Below are positions 16,277-25,360 of a stretch of 34,309 nt of DNA, piece by piece (the first letter of the stretch is position 1; each line of letters opens with the position of its first letter). A program made the position numbers and the translations under genes. Origin of the DNA: an uncultured Lachnospiraceae bacterium (GTDB taxonomy: Bacteria > Bacillota > Clostridia > Lachnospirales > Lachnospiraceae); the NCBI GenBank assembly GCA_947178145.1, contig CAMWXE010000059.1, forward strand, positions 1 through 34,309. Direction: 5' to 3'. The notes under the pieces were generated by a model. That model saw only the letters and a list, made by a program, of their open reading frames with translations, did no database searches and was not told where the DNA came from.

Positions 16277-16666
16277 ATGAACTTCGAGGACGAAAAAGAC
16301 TACATCATGCGGGTGATCAAGGAGATGGTCAGAGTATTATTTTCACTTGCCTTCGGAAAAAAATATGTCTCCGTCGATCAGGAGGATGAAAACAAATATG
16401 AGGTCTCCGGCAAAAAGTTAAGCGAGTTCAAGGCGATGATCGATCAGGGTAAAATGAATGATGCCGAGAACATCTTATTAGACAGCATCGATTATTCCAA
16501 CAAAAATGAAGTTGCCGCTGCCGCGCTTTTTTATCAGTATCTGAGTGAGCAGGAAGAGGACTTTCTGAGACAGAATCATTATTCTAGGGAAGAAGCGCTC
16601 GACGGCATGAAACAGCTCCTGGGCAGCGCAGGTTACAGCGATTTGATTGATTTGATAAAATTATAG
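16277..16666 (+). CDS. DUF6483 family protein
   Basis: A 129-residue soluble, helical, acidic protein beginning MNFEDEKDYIMRVIKEMVRV, with an EVSGKKLSEFKAMIDQGKMN segment in the middle. I associate it with DUF6483, a family found mostly in Lachnospiraceae with no known function. Its helix pairs (FKAMIDQGKMNDAENILLDS, then EVAAAALFYQYLSEQ) resemble a TPR-like repeat. GGAAAGGA precedes the ATG. A promoter and a terminator-containing leader stand upstream, so its expression may depend on read-through. The next small gene begins 4 bases after its stop. Confidence 0.75.
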   Translation: MNFEDEKDYIMRVIKEMVRVLFSLAFGKKYVSVDQEDENKYEVSGKKLSEFKAMIDQGKMNDAENILLDSIDYSNKNEVAAAALFYQYLSEQEEDFLRQNHYSREEALDGMKQLLGSAGYSDLIDLIKL

Positions 16667-16670
16667 TTTT

Positions 16671-16907
16671 ATGATTGTAGAAATAGAATTTTATAAAGGT
16701 GATATCCTTTTATCAGGGAAACAGATTACCTACGCCGAATTTTTAAGACAAATGAATGAAATAGAAGCCGATTATGACAGAATACAGGATAATTTTGTTG
16801 CGCTGCTCTGTCGAAGGTATGACTGGACAATTACAGAGATACAGGAAAATCCAGTATATACCTATGACAGGGACATAGAAAAAGCATATCAAAGCCGCAG
16901 GGGATAG
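16671..16907 (+). CDS. Small hypothetical protein, 78 residues
   Basis: A soluble acidic protein (IEFYKGDILLSGKQITYAEF, a central helix, and a CRRYDWTI segment) that I do not recognise. It starts 4 bases after the DUF6483 stop without a clear ribosome binding site, which suggests translational coupling with it. Codon use is like its neighbours, and the frame runs cleanly from ATG to stop, so it is probably real. Confidence 0.6.
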   Translation: MIVEIEFYKGDILLSGKQITYAEFLRQMNEIEADYDRIQDNFVALLCRRYDWTITEIQENPVYTYDRDIEKAYQSRRG

Positions 16908-16946
16908 GCAACTGTTGGCTGATATGCGTGCAGGAGGGGTATCAAA

Positions 16947-17456
16947 ATGAACTTTAGACTGGCAGCAATGAAGGATTTACCACAAATAAAAAAGATGTAT
17001 CGCGTCATCATTCAACAAATGAACAAAAACCAGATTCCAATATGGGATGACATTTACCCTTGTGAATTTTTTGAGAACGACATTATGAACAACCGGCTAT
17101 ATCTGCTGCAGGACAACACTGAAATCCTGTCCGCATTTGCCTTGTGCGACTCCAATTCCGGTGAAAATGCTGTCGAGTGGAAAGACGGTTCTGGCAAAGC
17201 ACTCTATATTGACCGCCTTGGCGTCAACACAAGTTATTGCAGAAAAGGGATTGGCAGTCTGATGCTGGACAAGGCAAAAGAAACCGCCATCACGCTGAGT
17301 GCACAATATCTGCGCCTTTTTGTCGTAGATATCAATACACCTGCTATTCAACTGTATTCCAAAACCGGATTTACGCGCGTAAAGGGTATCTATGATGAGG
17401 TGATTGACTCCGACTGCATATTGCATCAATATGGGTATGAACTGCAATTATATTGA
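16947..17456 (+). CDS. GNAT-family N-acetyltransferase
   Basis: A 169-residue single-domain acetyltransferase. The acetyl-CoA-binding motif is CRKGIGSLMLDKAKE (R-K-G-I-G) after the strand LYIDRLGVN. Motif B is INTPAIQLYSKTGFTRV, with the typical Tyr near the end of the helix. The N-terminus, FRLAAMKDLPQIKKMYRVII, is standard for the family, and the region around residues 30-45 (QIPIWDDIYPCEFF) may shape the substrate pocket. The start is set by AGGAGGGG before ATG 16947. It follows the 78-residue gene by 39 bases and is probably in the same transcript. The substrate is unknown. Confidence 0.88.
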   Translation: MNFRLAAMKDLPQIKKMYRVIIQQMNKNQIPIWDDIYPCEFFENDIMNNRLYLLQDNTEILSAFALCDSNSGENAVEWKDGSGKALYIDRLGVNTSYCRKGIGSLMLDKAKETAITLSAQYLRLFVVDINTPAIQLYSKTGFTRVKGIYDEVIDSDCILHQYGYELQLY

Positions 17457-17540
17457 CAGTCATAATTTGCAAATGTATCATAATTCTATAAGAACGCTTT
17501 TCTGAAAGTACCAGTCAACATTTTACGGAGGGAAAATACC

Positions 17541-19145
17541 ATGCAAACACCACGATATTTCAATACAGAAGGCTGCTGCAGTCCCCATATCCATTATATG
17601 GTGCCGCTGGACAGCAGACTCGAGACCATCAGGGAATTGTACGTAAAACGAGGCAAATACTTTGTTATCAACAGAGGCAGACAGTATGGCAAAACGACAA
17701 CCCTGACAGCACTTGCAGAATATTTGCAGGACGACTATACTGTTATCTCCATGGACTTTCAACTGATGAGTACCGCCAGCTTTGCAGATGAACAGACCTT
17801 CGTGGTATCTTTTATCAGATATCTGGAAGAACTGGTATGGGACGAGGAAAATCTGACGGCTCTGTCTGAAAACGAGAACTATCCGAGACTGACTGCACTG
17901 TGTAGTCAGGACAAACCTTCTATGGACGAAATGTTCCGCTGTTTCAGCAGGATATGCCGAACGGCCACCAAACCGGTCGTCCTGATAATCGACGAAGTGG
18001 ACAGTGCGTCAAACAATCAGGTGTTTATCGACTTTCTCGCACAGCTCAGAGGATATTATCTTGCAAGGAGCAGACGGCCGATTTTTCAGTCTGTCATTCT
18101 CGCAGGCGTCTATGATATCAGAAATCTAAAACTGAAAATACGCCGGGATGCGGAGCATCAATACAACAGTCCCTGGAACATCGCGGCAGATTTTGACATC
18201 AAGATGAATTTTTCAGCAGAACAGATTCAAATGATGCTGGCAGCATACGAGTCAGACCACCAGACTGGAATGAATATACAATCCGTTGCGGATGAAATCT
18301 ACCAGTATACCTCCGGATATCCCTATCTTGTGTCTGCAATCTGCAAAATTCTGGACGAGAAGCCGCCTTTCCAGGAATCTCTTGCAGACGGCGGACAGGT
18401 CTGGACAAGGGATGGCGTTGGAGAAGCAGTTAAAATTCTGCTTATATCAAGAACAACCCTGTTTGACAGTCTGATCAAGCATATCAGTGAATACCCTGAT
18501 GTGAGACAGATGTTATATATCATGCTGTTCCAGGGAGAGCAGATAGCTTACAATGAGGACAATCACACAATAGAATTAGCTAACATGTTCGGATATATAA
18601 AAAGAGATGGTATGCACATCAAAGTTGCAAACCGTATTTTTGAAACGCGCTTATATAACCTTTTCCTGTCAGATGAAGAACTGTCAAATGCACTGAGCAA
18701 ACTGGCGAAGCAGGACAAGAACCAGTTCCTTTCCAACGGCAGGCTCGATATGGAACGGGTATTAGGCAAATTTGTAGAGCATTTTCATGACATTTATGGT
18801 GAAAATAATGAGAAATTTGTGGAGGATTCTGGACGCAAATTTTTTCTGCTGTACTTGCGCCCAATCATCAATGGCACTGGAAATTATTACATTGAGGCGC
18901 AGACAAGAGATGCACGGCGCACAGACATTATCGTGGATTATGCAGGTGAACAGTTTGTCGTGGAAATGAAGCTATGGCGTGGAAACGAATACAATGAACG
19001 CGGTGAGCAGCAGCTTGCGGATTATCTTGACTATTTCCACCAGAATAAGGGATATCTGCTCAGCTTTAACTTTAATAAGAAAAAACAAATCGGCATGAAA
19101 ACAATTACAATCGGGGATAAAACAATTGTGGAGGCTGTTGTCTGA
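17541..19145 (+). CDS. AAA-like ATPase with C-terminal PD-(D/E)XK domain
   Basis: A 534-residue protein. NRGRQYGKT (44-52) is the P-loop, including the conserved Arg-Gln pair of this AAA subgroup, and VVLIIDEVD (146-154) is Walker B. A winged-helix-like middle follows. Residues from about 459 (RRTDIIVDYAGEQFV, then VEMKLW; Asp462, Glu475, Lys477) form a PD-(D/E)XK nuclease-like motif, followed by the EQQLADYLDY helix. All catalytic residues appear intact. The family is widespread in Bacteroidetes and Clostridia with no established function. Roles in mobile elements or defence have been supposed. CGGAGGG precedes the ATG. A hairpin terminator overlaps the stop. Confidence 0.85.
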   Translation: MQTPRYFNTEGCCSPHIHYMVPLDSRLETIRELYVKRGKYFVINRGRQYGKTTTLTALAEYLQDDYTVISMDFQLMSTASFADEQTFVVSFIRYLEELVWDEENLTALSENENYPRLTALCSQDKPSMDEMFRCFSRICRTATKPVVLIIDEVDSASNNQVFIDFLAQLRGYYLARSRRPIFQSVILAGVYDIRNLKLKIRRDAEHQYNSPWNIAADFDIKMNFSAEQIQMMLAAYESDHQTGMNIQSVADEIYQYTSGYPYLVSAICKILDEKPPFQESLADGGQVWTRDGVGEAVKILLISRTTLFDSLIKHISEYPDVRQMLYIMLFQGEQIAYNEDNHTIELANMFGYIKRDGMHIKVANRIFETRLYNLFLSDEELSNALSKLAKQDKNQFLSNGRLDMERVLGKFVEHFHDIYGENNEKFVEDSGRKFFLLYLRPIINGTGNYYIEAQTRDARRTDIIVDYAGEQFVVEMKLWRGNEYNERGEQQLADYLDYFHQNKGYLLSFNFNKKKQIGMKTITIGDKTIVEAVV

Positions 19146-19165
19146 TGTTCAACAGCCTCTTATCC
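19131..19165 (+). terminator. Terminator overlapping the end of the AAA/PD-(D/E)XK gene
   Basis: A perfect 10-bp stem, GAGGCTGTTG (19131-19140) and CAACAGCCTC (19150-19159), with a 9-base loop containing the stop codon, followed by TTATCCTC. The T-tract is short, so efficiency is uncertain. Confidence 0.6.
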
Positions 19166-19343
19166 TCATTCTTTCACCCTATCGTATGTTAAAGCACTGT
19201 TTCATAAAGCCTCCGGTCGCTGTCCCGAATGGAAGGGATTTATTACATCTTGTGGTCACACTATAACACATTCCTGATGAAATAGCATTAGTTACAACTC
19301 AAAAAATTATAAATCACACATTATGTCATGCGACTGTTCCTTA

Positions 19344-20558
19344 CTATGCCTTCATTCTCCTTGCCCAGTTCTTAACGGCAAATGGCATACACACAATACC
19401 AATCAGCACAGGAACGGTAATCAACAGATACGGTGACCACACATATTTCCCAAAGATATGAAACGTATATGTCCGAAAAATATCAGTCCCACTTCCTACT
19501 AATGGAATTAAGCTAAGCGCTTTCTGCAATCCGAAGGGAAGATACGGATCGATCACCGTTGGAACATATACAACTGCAAGACTAAGGATCAATGCCAGTA
19601 CATTACTTTTTACAGCCGCTGATATCAGCATAACAATCCCGGCAAATCCGACCATCCCAAGCAGTGTAAACGCCCACTCATAAATTTCTGCCTGAAGCAT
19701 ATTCATAGGTGCGATTGCAATCAGCTTGATTAGCTGCACCGGCATGTCCCACCCTGTGGTTCCCATAAAGAAAAGCTGCGACGCAATATCACAGATTGCA
19801 ATCATTATAAATAGCTCCACTGTAAACACCAGACCGGTAGCAATTTTTGCAGCAGCAATTTTTTTCCAGCCGTTTTTGGTTGTCAGTGCTAAGGAACTTG
19901 TATTGTCATGCCATTCTCCGGCAAACAGCGTGGACAAAACAACTGCAAGAAACAGTGCCATTGACTCCGCCGTTGTGTCAATCGTAATACTCAGAAGCGT
20001 CTGCCAGCCCCGTATCCATCCGTAATGAAATGGTTTACGCACCTTTTCATCTATTTGCAATAAATATTCCTTTTCCTTTCCTGTCTGGTTATTATTTTCC
20101 AGATATTTTTCAAGAACCAGCTGTCTTCTTCCATAAAAATCGGTCAATTTTTCCGGTTCAAAATAGCTGATATTTACCTGATAACTTTCGGCCTCATGAA
20201 GTTCAGGCCAAAGATTTCCCATCCAATCATTGATAATCACCCAATCAATTAAGTCCCACGCCCTTTCCGCATCGATCGACTCCATTCTCTGATAATCCCG
20301 AACTATTTGCTGCATGGACTCGTCAGTCAGGTCTCCCCCAAATGAAAGCGCATACTCCTGCCTGTCTCTTATAGCGGCATACCCGTCGAAATTTTTCGCG
20401 TAATCATTGCTTTTAAAATCAACCTTGCTTCCAAAATTAAACCACTGAAAAGAAAGGATGCACCCGAATACTACCAGATCCAGGAAACATACAAAAACGC
20501 TGATCTTTGTGCCTGCCCTCCGCCATAGTTTTTTATGTTCCAATAAAAATAATTCCAT
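19344..20558 (-). CDS. ABC-2 type permease
   Basis: A 404-residue membrane protein with one membrane segment near the N-terminus (VFVCFLDLVVFGCILSF), a large extracellular domain of about 150 residues, then five or more membrane segments. This is the ABC-2/NatB-like layout of antibiotic-, lantibiotic- or sodium-exporting permeases. It is the partner of the ATPase encoded 5 bases upstream. The start follows GAGGAGTGTAGGAACT. It is the last gene of a sigma factor, membrane protein, ATPase and permease operon. No terminator stands out between its stop and the convergent gene at 19145. Confidence 0.85.
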   Translation of the reverse strand: MELFLLEHKKLWRRAGTKISVFVCFLDLVVFGCILSFQWFNFGSKVDFKSNDYAKNFDGYAAIRDRQEYALSFGGDLTDESMQQIVRDYQRMESIDAERAWDLIDWVIINDWMGNLWPELHEAESYQVNISYFEPEKLTDFYGRRQLVLEKYLENNNQTGKEKEYLLQIDEKVRKPFHYGWIRGWQTLLSITIDTTAESMALFLAVVLSTLFAGEWHDNTSSLALTTKNGWKKIAAAKIATGLVFTVELFIMIAICDIASQLFFMGTTGWDMPVQLIKLIAIAPMNMLQAEIYEWAFTLLGMVGFAGIVMLISAAVKSNVLALILSLAVVYVPTVIDPYLPFGLQKALSLIPLVGSGTDIFRTYTFHIFGKYVWSPYLLITVPVLIGIVCMPFAVKNWARRMKA

Positions 20559-20563
20559 AGTTC

Positions 20564-21436
20564 CTACACTCCTCGTTCTGTTGGAAAATAATACAGATAT
20601 AAATCTTCTAACGCTGCTTCACACAAAACAGCCATTTCATCCGGCTTATTGTCTGAAATGATACGAAGCGTCACCTGCCTCCCCTCATGCCTCAAGTTCG
20701 CAACCGTTGAATTTGTCTGCCACTTCCTTGTCTCTTCCTGCGGCACCGTCAGTTCCCATACTTTTCCGTCCGCTTTTTTTATTAATTCAGGAACGCTGCC
20801 CTGCAATACAAATTTTCCCTTTTTCATAAGCAGAACTTCATCCGCAATTGCCTCAATATCAGAAACAATGTGTGTGGACAGAATAACAATTTTATCTCCT
20901 GCATAGTCAGAAAGCAGATTGCGAAACCGCACTCTCTCCTTCGGATCTAATCCGGCCGTCGGCTCGTCCAGAATCAAAATATCCGGATTATTCAGCAATG
21001 CCTGTGCAATTCCTACCCTCTGCTTCATGCCGCCGGAAAAAGTCTTTATTTTCTTATCAGCGGCATCGCTTAACCCTACTTCCTCTAATAAATCTTTCGC
21101 CCGCTTTCTTGCAATAGTTCTCGGTATTCCTTTGAGGGCGGAAACATACATCAAGAATTCCATGGCGGTATAGCCCGGATAATATCCAAAATCCTGCGGA
21201 AGATAGCCCAATACATTTCTATAATCGGCTCCCATAGAAGTTACTTCCGTTCCATCCAAAAGAACCTCTCCCGATGTTGATTCCAAGATAGCACACAACA
21301 TCCGCATCAGCGTTGTCTTCCCCGCGCCATTGGCTCCCAAAAGTCCATACACGCCAGGTTTTAAAGCCGCACTGACACAATCTACTGCGATTTTGCTCCC
21401 GTAATGCTTCGTCAAACGGTCAACTGATAATTCCAT
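20564..21436 (-). CDS. ABC transporter ATP-binding protein
   Basis: A 290-residue ATPase with Walker A GANGAGKT (34-41), Q-loop in GYLPQDFG, signature SGGMKQR (134-140), Walker B ILILDEPTAG (153-162) and switch histidine in LSTHIV. The C-terminal 70 residues form the extra domain typical of CcmA/NatA-type exporters of drugs or peptides. It overlaps the upstream membrane-protein gene by 17 bases and is followed after 5 bases by the permease, so the three are co-translated. AAGGAAGGG precedes the ATG. Confidence 0.93.
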   Translation of the reverse strand: MELSVDRLTKHYGSKIAVDCVSAALKPGVYGLLGANGAGKTTLMRMLCAILESTSGEVLLDGTEVTSMGADYRNVLGYLPQDFGYYPGYTAMEFLMYVSALKGIPRTIARKRAKDLLEEVGLSDAADKKIKTFSGGMKQRVGIAQALLNNPDILILDEPTAGLDPKERVRFRNLLSDYAGDKIVILSTHIVSDIEAIADEVLLMKKGKFVLQGSVPELIKKADGKVWELTVPQEETRKWQTNSTVANLRHEGRQVTLRIISDNKPDEMAVLCEAALEDLYLYYFPTERGV

Positions 21437-22178
21437 ATATTTTCCCTTCCTTTCTCATTTCCACTATGAAATAAATTTCTTTGATAAAAAAGGCTGCAAA
21501 GATAAAAAAAGCAACGAACCATAATCCCACGGCAGACGTTTCATACAGCCACGGCAGTTCTCTTGCTAACATTCCCCAGAATAAGCACGAGCTTAAGATT
21601 GCAACTGCACAAATCGCTATGTTCTCCTTCCTGCGCAGTCTAAGGGAACGCAGCAAGGCAGTCATACAGACCAGATATGGCACCAGACAATATAAAATGA
21701 ATTGTTCAAGCTGCGCATAAGAATTTCGTAAATACATTTCAATATATAAAAGCAATGTCATACCTATCAGGTTTGCTGCCCCGGAAAGTATCAGCTTTGC
21801 CAGTATTATTTGTGCGCCAGAAGCTCTTGTCACTGCTTCTACTTCGCCCATTCCGTAAAACTGGCTGCGGAACAGTGCCGGCATGACAGCCAGTACAAAC
21901 AATGGGATAAAAACAGGTATATATGCTGGAATATCGGCCAGTGTCCCTATTAACATACAGACAATAAGCAGCGTCACAGCCTGTAATCCGAATATGATTC
22001 CCCCCTCAAATCGAAAAACATCTGATAAATAGCGCCAAAACCCCGTTCTTTCTTCCTGGGGCATTCGCTGTTCCTTAACAAGTTCAGTACACAACTGAAC
22101 GGTTTCTTTCAATCTTGCGGGCTGTATGTTCTGCCCTAACGAGCTTTGAAGATATGCTTCCAGTTTCCTATCTTTCAT
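21420..22178 (-). CDS. Membrane protein between ECF sigma and ABC genes; possible sigma partner
   Basis: A 252-residue protein. The first 55 residues are soluble and helical (MKDRKLEAYLQSSLGQNIQP, ..VQLCTELVKEQRMPQEERTGFW). About six membrane segments follow. The gene overlaps the ECF sigma gene by 11 bases, the position in which an anti-sigma factor is normally encoded, but there is no zinc-binding HxxxCxxC motif. It could sense a signal and hold the sigma factor at the membrane, or it could simply be an extra permease subunit. Neither role is proven by sequence. Confidence 0.65.
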   Translation of the reverse strand: MKDRKLEAYLQSSLGQNIQPARLKETVQLCTELVKEQRMPQEERTGFWRYLSDVFRFEGGIIFGLQAVTLLIVCMLIGTLADIPAYIPVFIPLFVLAVMPALFRSQFYGMGEVEAVTRASGAQIILAKLILSGAANLIGMTLLLYIEMYLRNSYAQLEQFILYCLVPYLVCMTALLRSLRLRRKENIAICAVAILSSCLFWGMLARELPWLYETSAVGLWFVAFFIFAAFFIKEIYFIVEMRKEGKIYGIIS

Positions 22179-22701
22179 AACCCTGCTCCTTTCTCATAAC
22201 CTTTAAAGCCTTTCTGACCCTGCTCTGTGCTGTGCGCATATTGCACCCCATCACACTTGCAATCTCTTGATAGCTTAACTGCTCACCATACCGCAGGATA
22301 ATCGCTTCTCTTTGTTCCGATGACAAAATACGCAAAAGACGTCTTATGTCTTCCCTGTGTTCTATTTGAAGAATTTCATTGCGCCCACTGACAATACCCT
22401 CTTCGTCCTCCAATGAATAAACTTTCATTTTTCTGTTTTCATCGATACACAGATGCTTTGCAATCGTATACAAATATGCTTTAAAATTCTTCCGAGGGGA
22501 GCCTCGTTCTCTGACACCATACTGCGGCAGATTTCTAAATAGCTTCAAAAAGCATTCCTGCGTTAAATCCTCTGCTTCTTCCAAGCTGGAACAATGCCAT
22601 TTGCAATATCGTAAAATGGAAGCGTAATAACGTTGAATCAATTCTTCTGCTGCGCTGTCATTTCCAAGTTTTATCTGCTCAACTAATTCATCATCATTCA
22701 C
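22168..22701 (-). CDS. RNA polymerase ECF-type sigma factor
   Basis: A 177-residue sigma-70 family protein. Region 2 is visible as YCKWHCSSLEEAEDLTQECF and following residues, including the polymerase-binding and -10-recognising helices. Region 4 is REAIILRYGEQLSYQEIASV, then MGCNMRTAQSRVRKALK, the helix-turn-helix that reads the -35 box. Regions 1.1 and 3 are missing, which defines the ECF group. Translation starts at GTG 22701, not ATG, preceded by GGAGGAAAAA. It probably directs its own operon of membrane protein, ABC ATPase and permease. No obvious ECF-type promoter was recognised in the short AT-rich upstream stretch. Confidence 0.9.
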   Translation of the reverse strand: MNDDELVEQIKLGNDSAAEELIQRYYASILRYCKWHCSSLEEAEDLTQECFLKLFRNLPQYGVRERGSPRKNFKAYLYTIAKHLCIDENRKMKVYSLEDEEGIVSGRNEILQIEHREDIRRLLRILSSEQREAIILRYGEQLSYQEIASVMGCNMRTAQSRVRKALKVMRKEQGYER

Positions 22702-22821
22702 TTTTTCCTCCCTCCTCCCCTTTCATATGTGCGTCTATATATAATAACGATTCTTTTCATAAAATGATTATATGAAACCAATTTTTTAATTTTTTCTTTT
22801 ATTTTCCCTTACACATTTTAT

Positions 22822-22850
22822 ATGACAAACGAATGTTTTTATGGTAATAT
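22822..22850 (+). promoter_or_regulatory. Promoter of the lipoprotein gene
   Basis: ATGACA (22822-22827) and TAATAT (22845-22850) are 17 bases apart, a good sigma-A match. The start would be near 22857, which rules out the longer reading frame that begins at 22841. Confidence 0.65.
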
Positions 22851-22915
22851 ATAGTCAGAAAGCACTGAAAGAACACCTTATAAAAATGTCACAATGTCCA
22901 AGGAGGCAGATGACC

Positions 22916-25012
22916 ATGCATCGATTTATTACAGTGAAAGAAAAATTAAGAACAGGACTGGCACTGCTGCCGCTGATCCTCTCACTGACAGCCTGTCAAT
23001 CCCCGGTTTCACGACAGGATATCCAATCGGAAAATTCCTCTGATTCAGCGACGCAGTCCCAGCAGGAAATTCCTTTTGAGTCCACGGTTGAAACGGCAGA
23101 GACAACTGAAGAAAACAGTGAGGGAGCGCTTTCCGACGAACCAATTTTGATATACACCGGTATTCAGGCTGCGGTAACAGAATACAATGCAGAATATCCC
23201 CATTATGCAGCGTTAAAGGACTATTTAGAGGAAAAACAGTTTACACTGATGAGAATCGCACACAAAGAAACTACGGAACTTTTCGAGGGGTGTGAAGCGC
23301 TGGAATGGAGCGCAGAAGACTGGGATCTGGTAAGACCACTGAATCATATCAGTTCTTATTCCTGCGGATACGGAAAGACAGATTATAACAATGATGGAAA
23401 AGCGGAAATCATTTACCGCGCAGTTGACGACGACAAACAGATTACCGCAGCATGCTATCAGACAGACGACGCGTCAGAACAGATTGTGGCAGAATATAAT
23501 CTTGTGCACATTTTTCAGAATGCCGTCCCGCAGGATAGCACATTGCAGCAATTGTGGTTTGAACAAATCGGAGAAGACATTGTGACATTTCGCCTGCTGC
23601 GGAAGAACAACAGCGAGGAATTTGTGATACACAGCGATCTCGTGACTACAAATGACGGCGAACCCACATGTTCCCACCTGGAGACGCGTATCCTGACTGT
23701 AACGACCGATCTGGCGGACACGAGAGAGCAGGCAGACGGGCAGGATATTTTTCATGGCCGCATTTTGAACTTGTCAGCCGGGGAAGGAGAAGCGTTTCAG
23801 GCACTGCGCCGCGAGCAGTTGACCGCCTGTCAGGAAGAACGGCCAATCGACTCTGCACCCGGGACAACCGTACTGCCAGAGGGACTTCTGCATCTTCTTG
23901 AGGATGTGCTGGCTGGCACACAGCGGTATGCTGATACATGGAATATGGAAGCGCTCTCTGCCTATGAGGACCAGATGCACCAGCTGACGCCGGAACAAGT
24001 ACGGACATATCTTGGAGAGGCGTTTCCGGATCATTATGATTGGGGAATTATTTCATGTGCATATCTGGCAGACCTGGATCAAAACGGCCGTGAAGAGCTG
24101 GCACTGTTTTATGATTCCAGCGGTACTGCCGGATTCGCGGATATGGATGTCTGGCAGACGCATGAGGACGGAACCGCAGAACAATTGTACAGCTTTCCTA
24201 TGCTGCGCGGATATGCAAAGCTGTTGGACTACAACGGCGCTTTCTATTTTGTTGCCCGCCAATACAATTTTTATACAGGAGAAACAGAAGGATTTGACAT
24301 TCTGACTACAGATCAGGACAACACATTGCAACTGTACAGCCTTAGCCTGGAAAACAGGGAGAACCGAAAGCTCTGGATTGAAACCTATCGCAACAAGGAA
24401 ATTGATACCCGCCTGGAACAAACGCTTACAGATTATCTTGAGACAAGAAAACGGGAGCTGGAGGAAAAAACGGTTTCCAATGATGATTATGAACTGATTG
24501 ACGGAAATGCGGAAAAACTGTATCAGGAAGCAGGTATCACCCTTCCGCTGGATGCATTTTCTCTCGACAGCTTCGACGAACAGTCTTGCCGCATCGTGGA
24601 CTTTGACAATGACGGCAATGTTGAATGTGTCCATAAAAAGATTTGGTTTCCAAGCAGCTTAAATGCAACACTCGGTTTGATTGTTAATTTCTACAAGGAG
24701 TATGATTCTTTTCTGCATGCGACAATGGTACGTTTTCCATGCTTTATCAATTCAAACAGCGCCTATACTTATACCTATCCCTTCAACTCAGGTACTGCCG
24801 TGGACGCCGATGAAATGTTCGACACAATGCCCGTCCAGCTCTGGTTCGAAGAATTTGACCAGAAAGTGTACACCTTCTATCTCAAACGGGTCGTGGGAAG
24901 TTCTGATTACCTGCTGGAAGTCAGCCTGATCGAAGGAGAACAGCTTCACCCGCTGCTGCAGTATCTCCTGATTGCAGAGAAGGAATTCACTTTCTCCCAG
25001 TGCCCTCAATAG
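22916..25012 (+). CDS. Lipoprotein with DxDxDG-type calcium-binding or FG-GAP-like motifs
   Basis: A 698-residue exported lipoprotein. The signal peptide ends in LPLILSLTAC, a good lipobox, with the cysteine about 28 residues from the start. A Ser/Gln/Glu-rich linker follows. Three similar acidic motifs are spaced through the protein: DYNNDGKAEI, DLDQNGREEL and DFDNDGNVEC. Each is a DxDxDG/DxDxNG loop with a following beta-strand, as in FG-GAP/VCBS-type repeats that hold calcium. The function is unknown, and an extracytoplasmic binding or sensing role is plausible. AAGGAGG stands 9 bases before ATG 22916, while ATG 22910 is too close. It is divergent from the ECF sigma operon. Confidence 0.75.
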   Translation: MHRFITVKEKLRTGLALLPLILSLTACQSPVSRQDIQSENSSDSATQSQQEIPFESTVETAETTEENSEGALSDEPILIYTGIQAAVTEYNAEYPHYAALKDYLEEKQFTLMRIAHKETTELFEGCEALEWSAEDWDLVRPLNHISSYSCGYGKTDYNNDGKAEIIYRAVDDDKQITAACYQTDDASEQIVAEYNLVHIFQNAVPQDSTLQQLWFEQIGEDIVTFRLLRKNNSEEFVIHSDLVTTNDGEPTCSHLETRILTVTTDLADTREQADGQDIFHGRILNLSAGEGEAFQALRREQLTACQEERPIDSAPGTTVLPEGLLHLLEDVLAGTQRYADTWNMEALSAYEDQMHQLTPEQVRTYLGEAFPDHYDWGIISCAYLADLDQNGREELALFYDSSGTAGFADMDVWQTHEDGTAEQLYSFPMLRGYAKLLDYNGAFYFVARQYNFYTGETEGFDILTTDQDNTLQLYSLSLENRENRKLWIETYRNKEIDTRLEQTLTDYLETRKRELEEKTVSNDDYELIDGNAEKLYQEAGITLPLDAFSLDSFDEQSCRIVDFDNDGNVECVHKKIWFPSSLNATLGLIVNFYKEYDSFLHATMVRFPCFINSNSAYTYTYPFNSGTAVDADEMFDTMPVQLWFEEFDQKVYTFYLKRVVGSSDYLLEVSLIEGEQLHPLLQYLLIAEKEFTFSQCPQ

Positions 25013-25083
25013 GCAACCATCATGGGCGAATAATATTGGATGTTGTTTCAAAGACGTGCAGAGGGCGCTCTAGGGTACCCGCT

Positions 25084-25331
25084 CTATTTTTCCACGCGTT
25101 CAATGACACAACGATGCGCTTTCGTCTTTTTCTCATAGCTAATTCCCACCAGCAGAATCTCACCGGCATAATCCATCAATGACTCTGGATAATGTCTCTC
25201 CTTGATCTGCTTTAGCGCGGTTCCGGCATTTTGATTCCACTTTAATTCGACTAAGATTACAGGCTTACCTGGATATTCTTCCCGCGGCAGATAGACTAAA
25301 TCTGCAAATCCTTTTCCGCATGGCTTGATGC
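25084..25331 (-). pseudogene. C-terminal remnant of an AAA-ATPase-like/PD-(D/E)XK nuclease
   Basis: About 82 codons stay in frame. They read IKPCGKGFADLVYLPREEYP, then VILVELKWNQNAGTALKQIK, then ERHYPESL and the tail EILLVGISYEKKTKAHRCVI, ending with TAG at 25084. This is the nuclease-like C-terminal domain of the AAA-ATPase-like family, with the Asp and ExK residues kept (FADLV, VELKW). Everything upstream is gone. The homology stops exactly at a perfect hairpin (25332-25360), which suggests that an insertion or excision event cut the gene there. No start codon or ribosome binding site remains. Confidence 0.8.
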
Positions 25332-25360
25332 GTTACAGTTCGGCAAGGCTGAACTGTAAC
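25332..25360. repeat. Palindrome interrupting the nuclease remnant
   Basis: GTTACAGTTC (25332-25341), a 9-base loop, and the exact complement GAACTGTAAC (25351-25360). The arms differ by one base from the ends of the MITE at 10259-10419. It may be a solo, collapsed or much smaller member of the same repeat family. No clear target duplication is seen around it. Confidence 0.55.
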
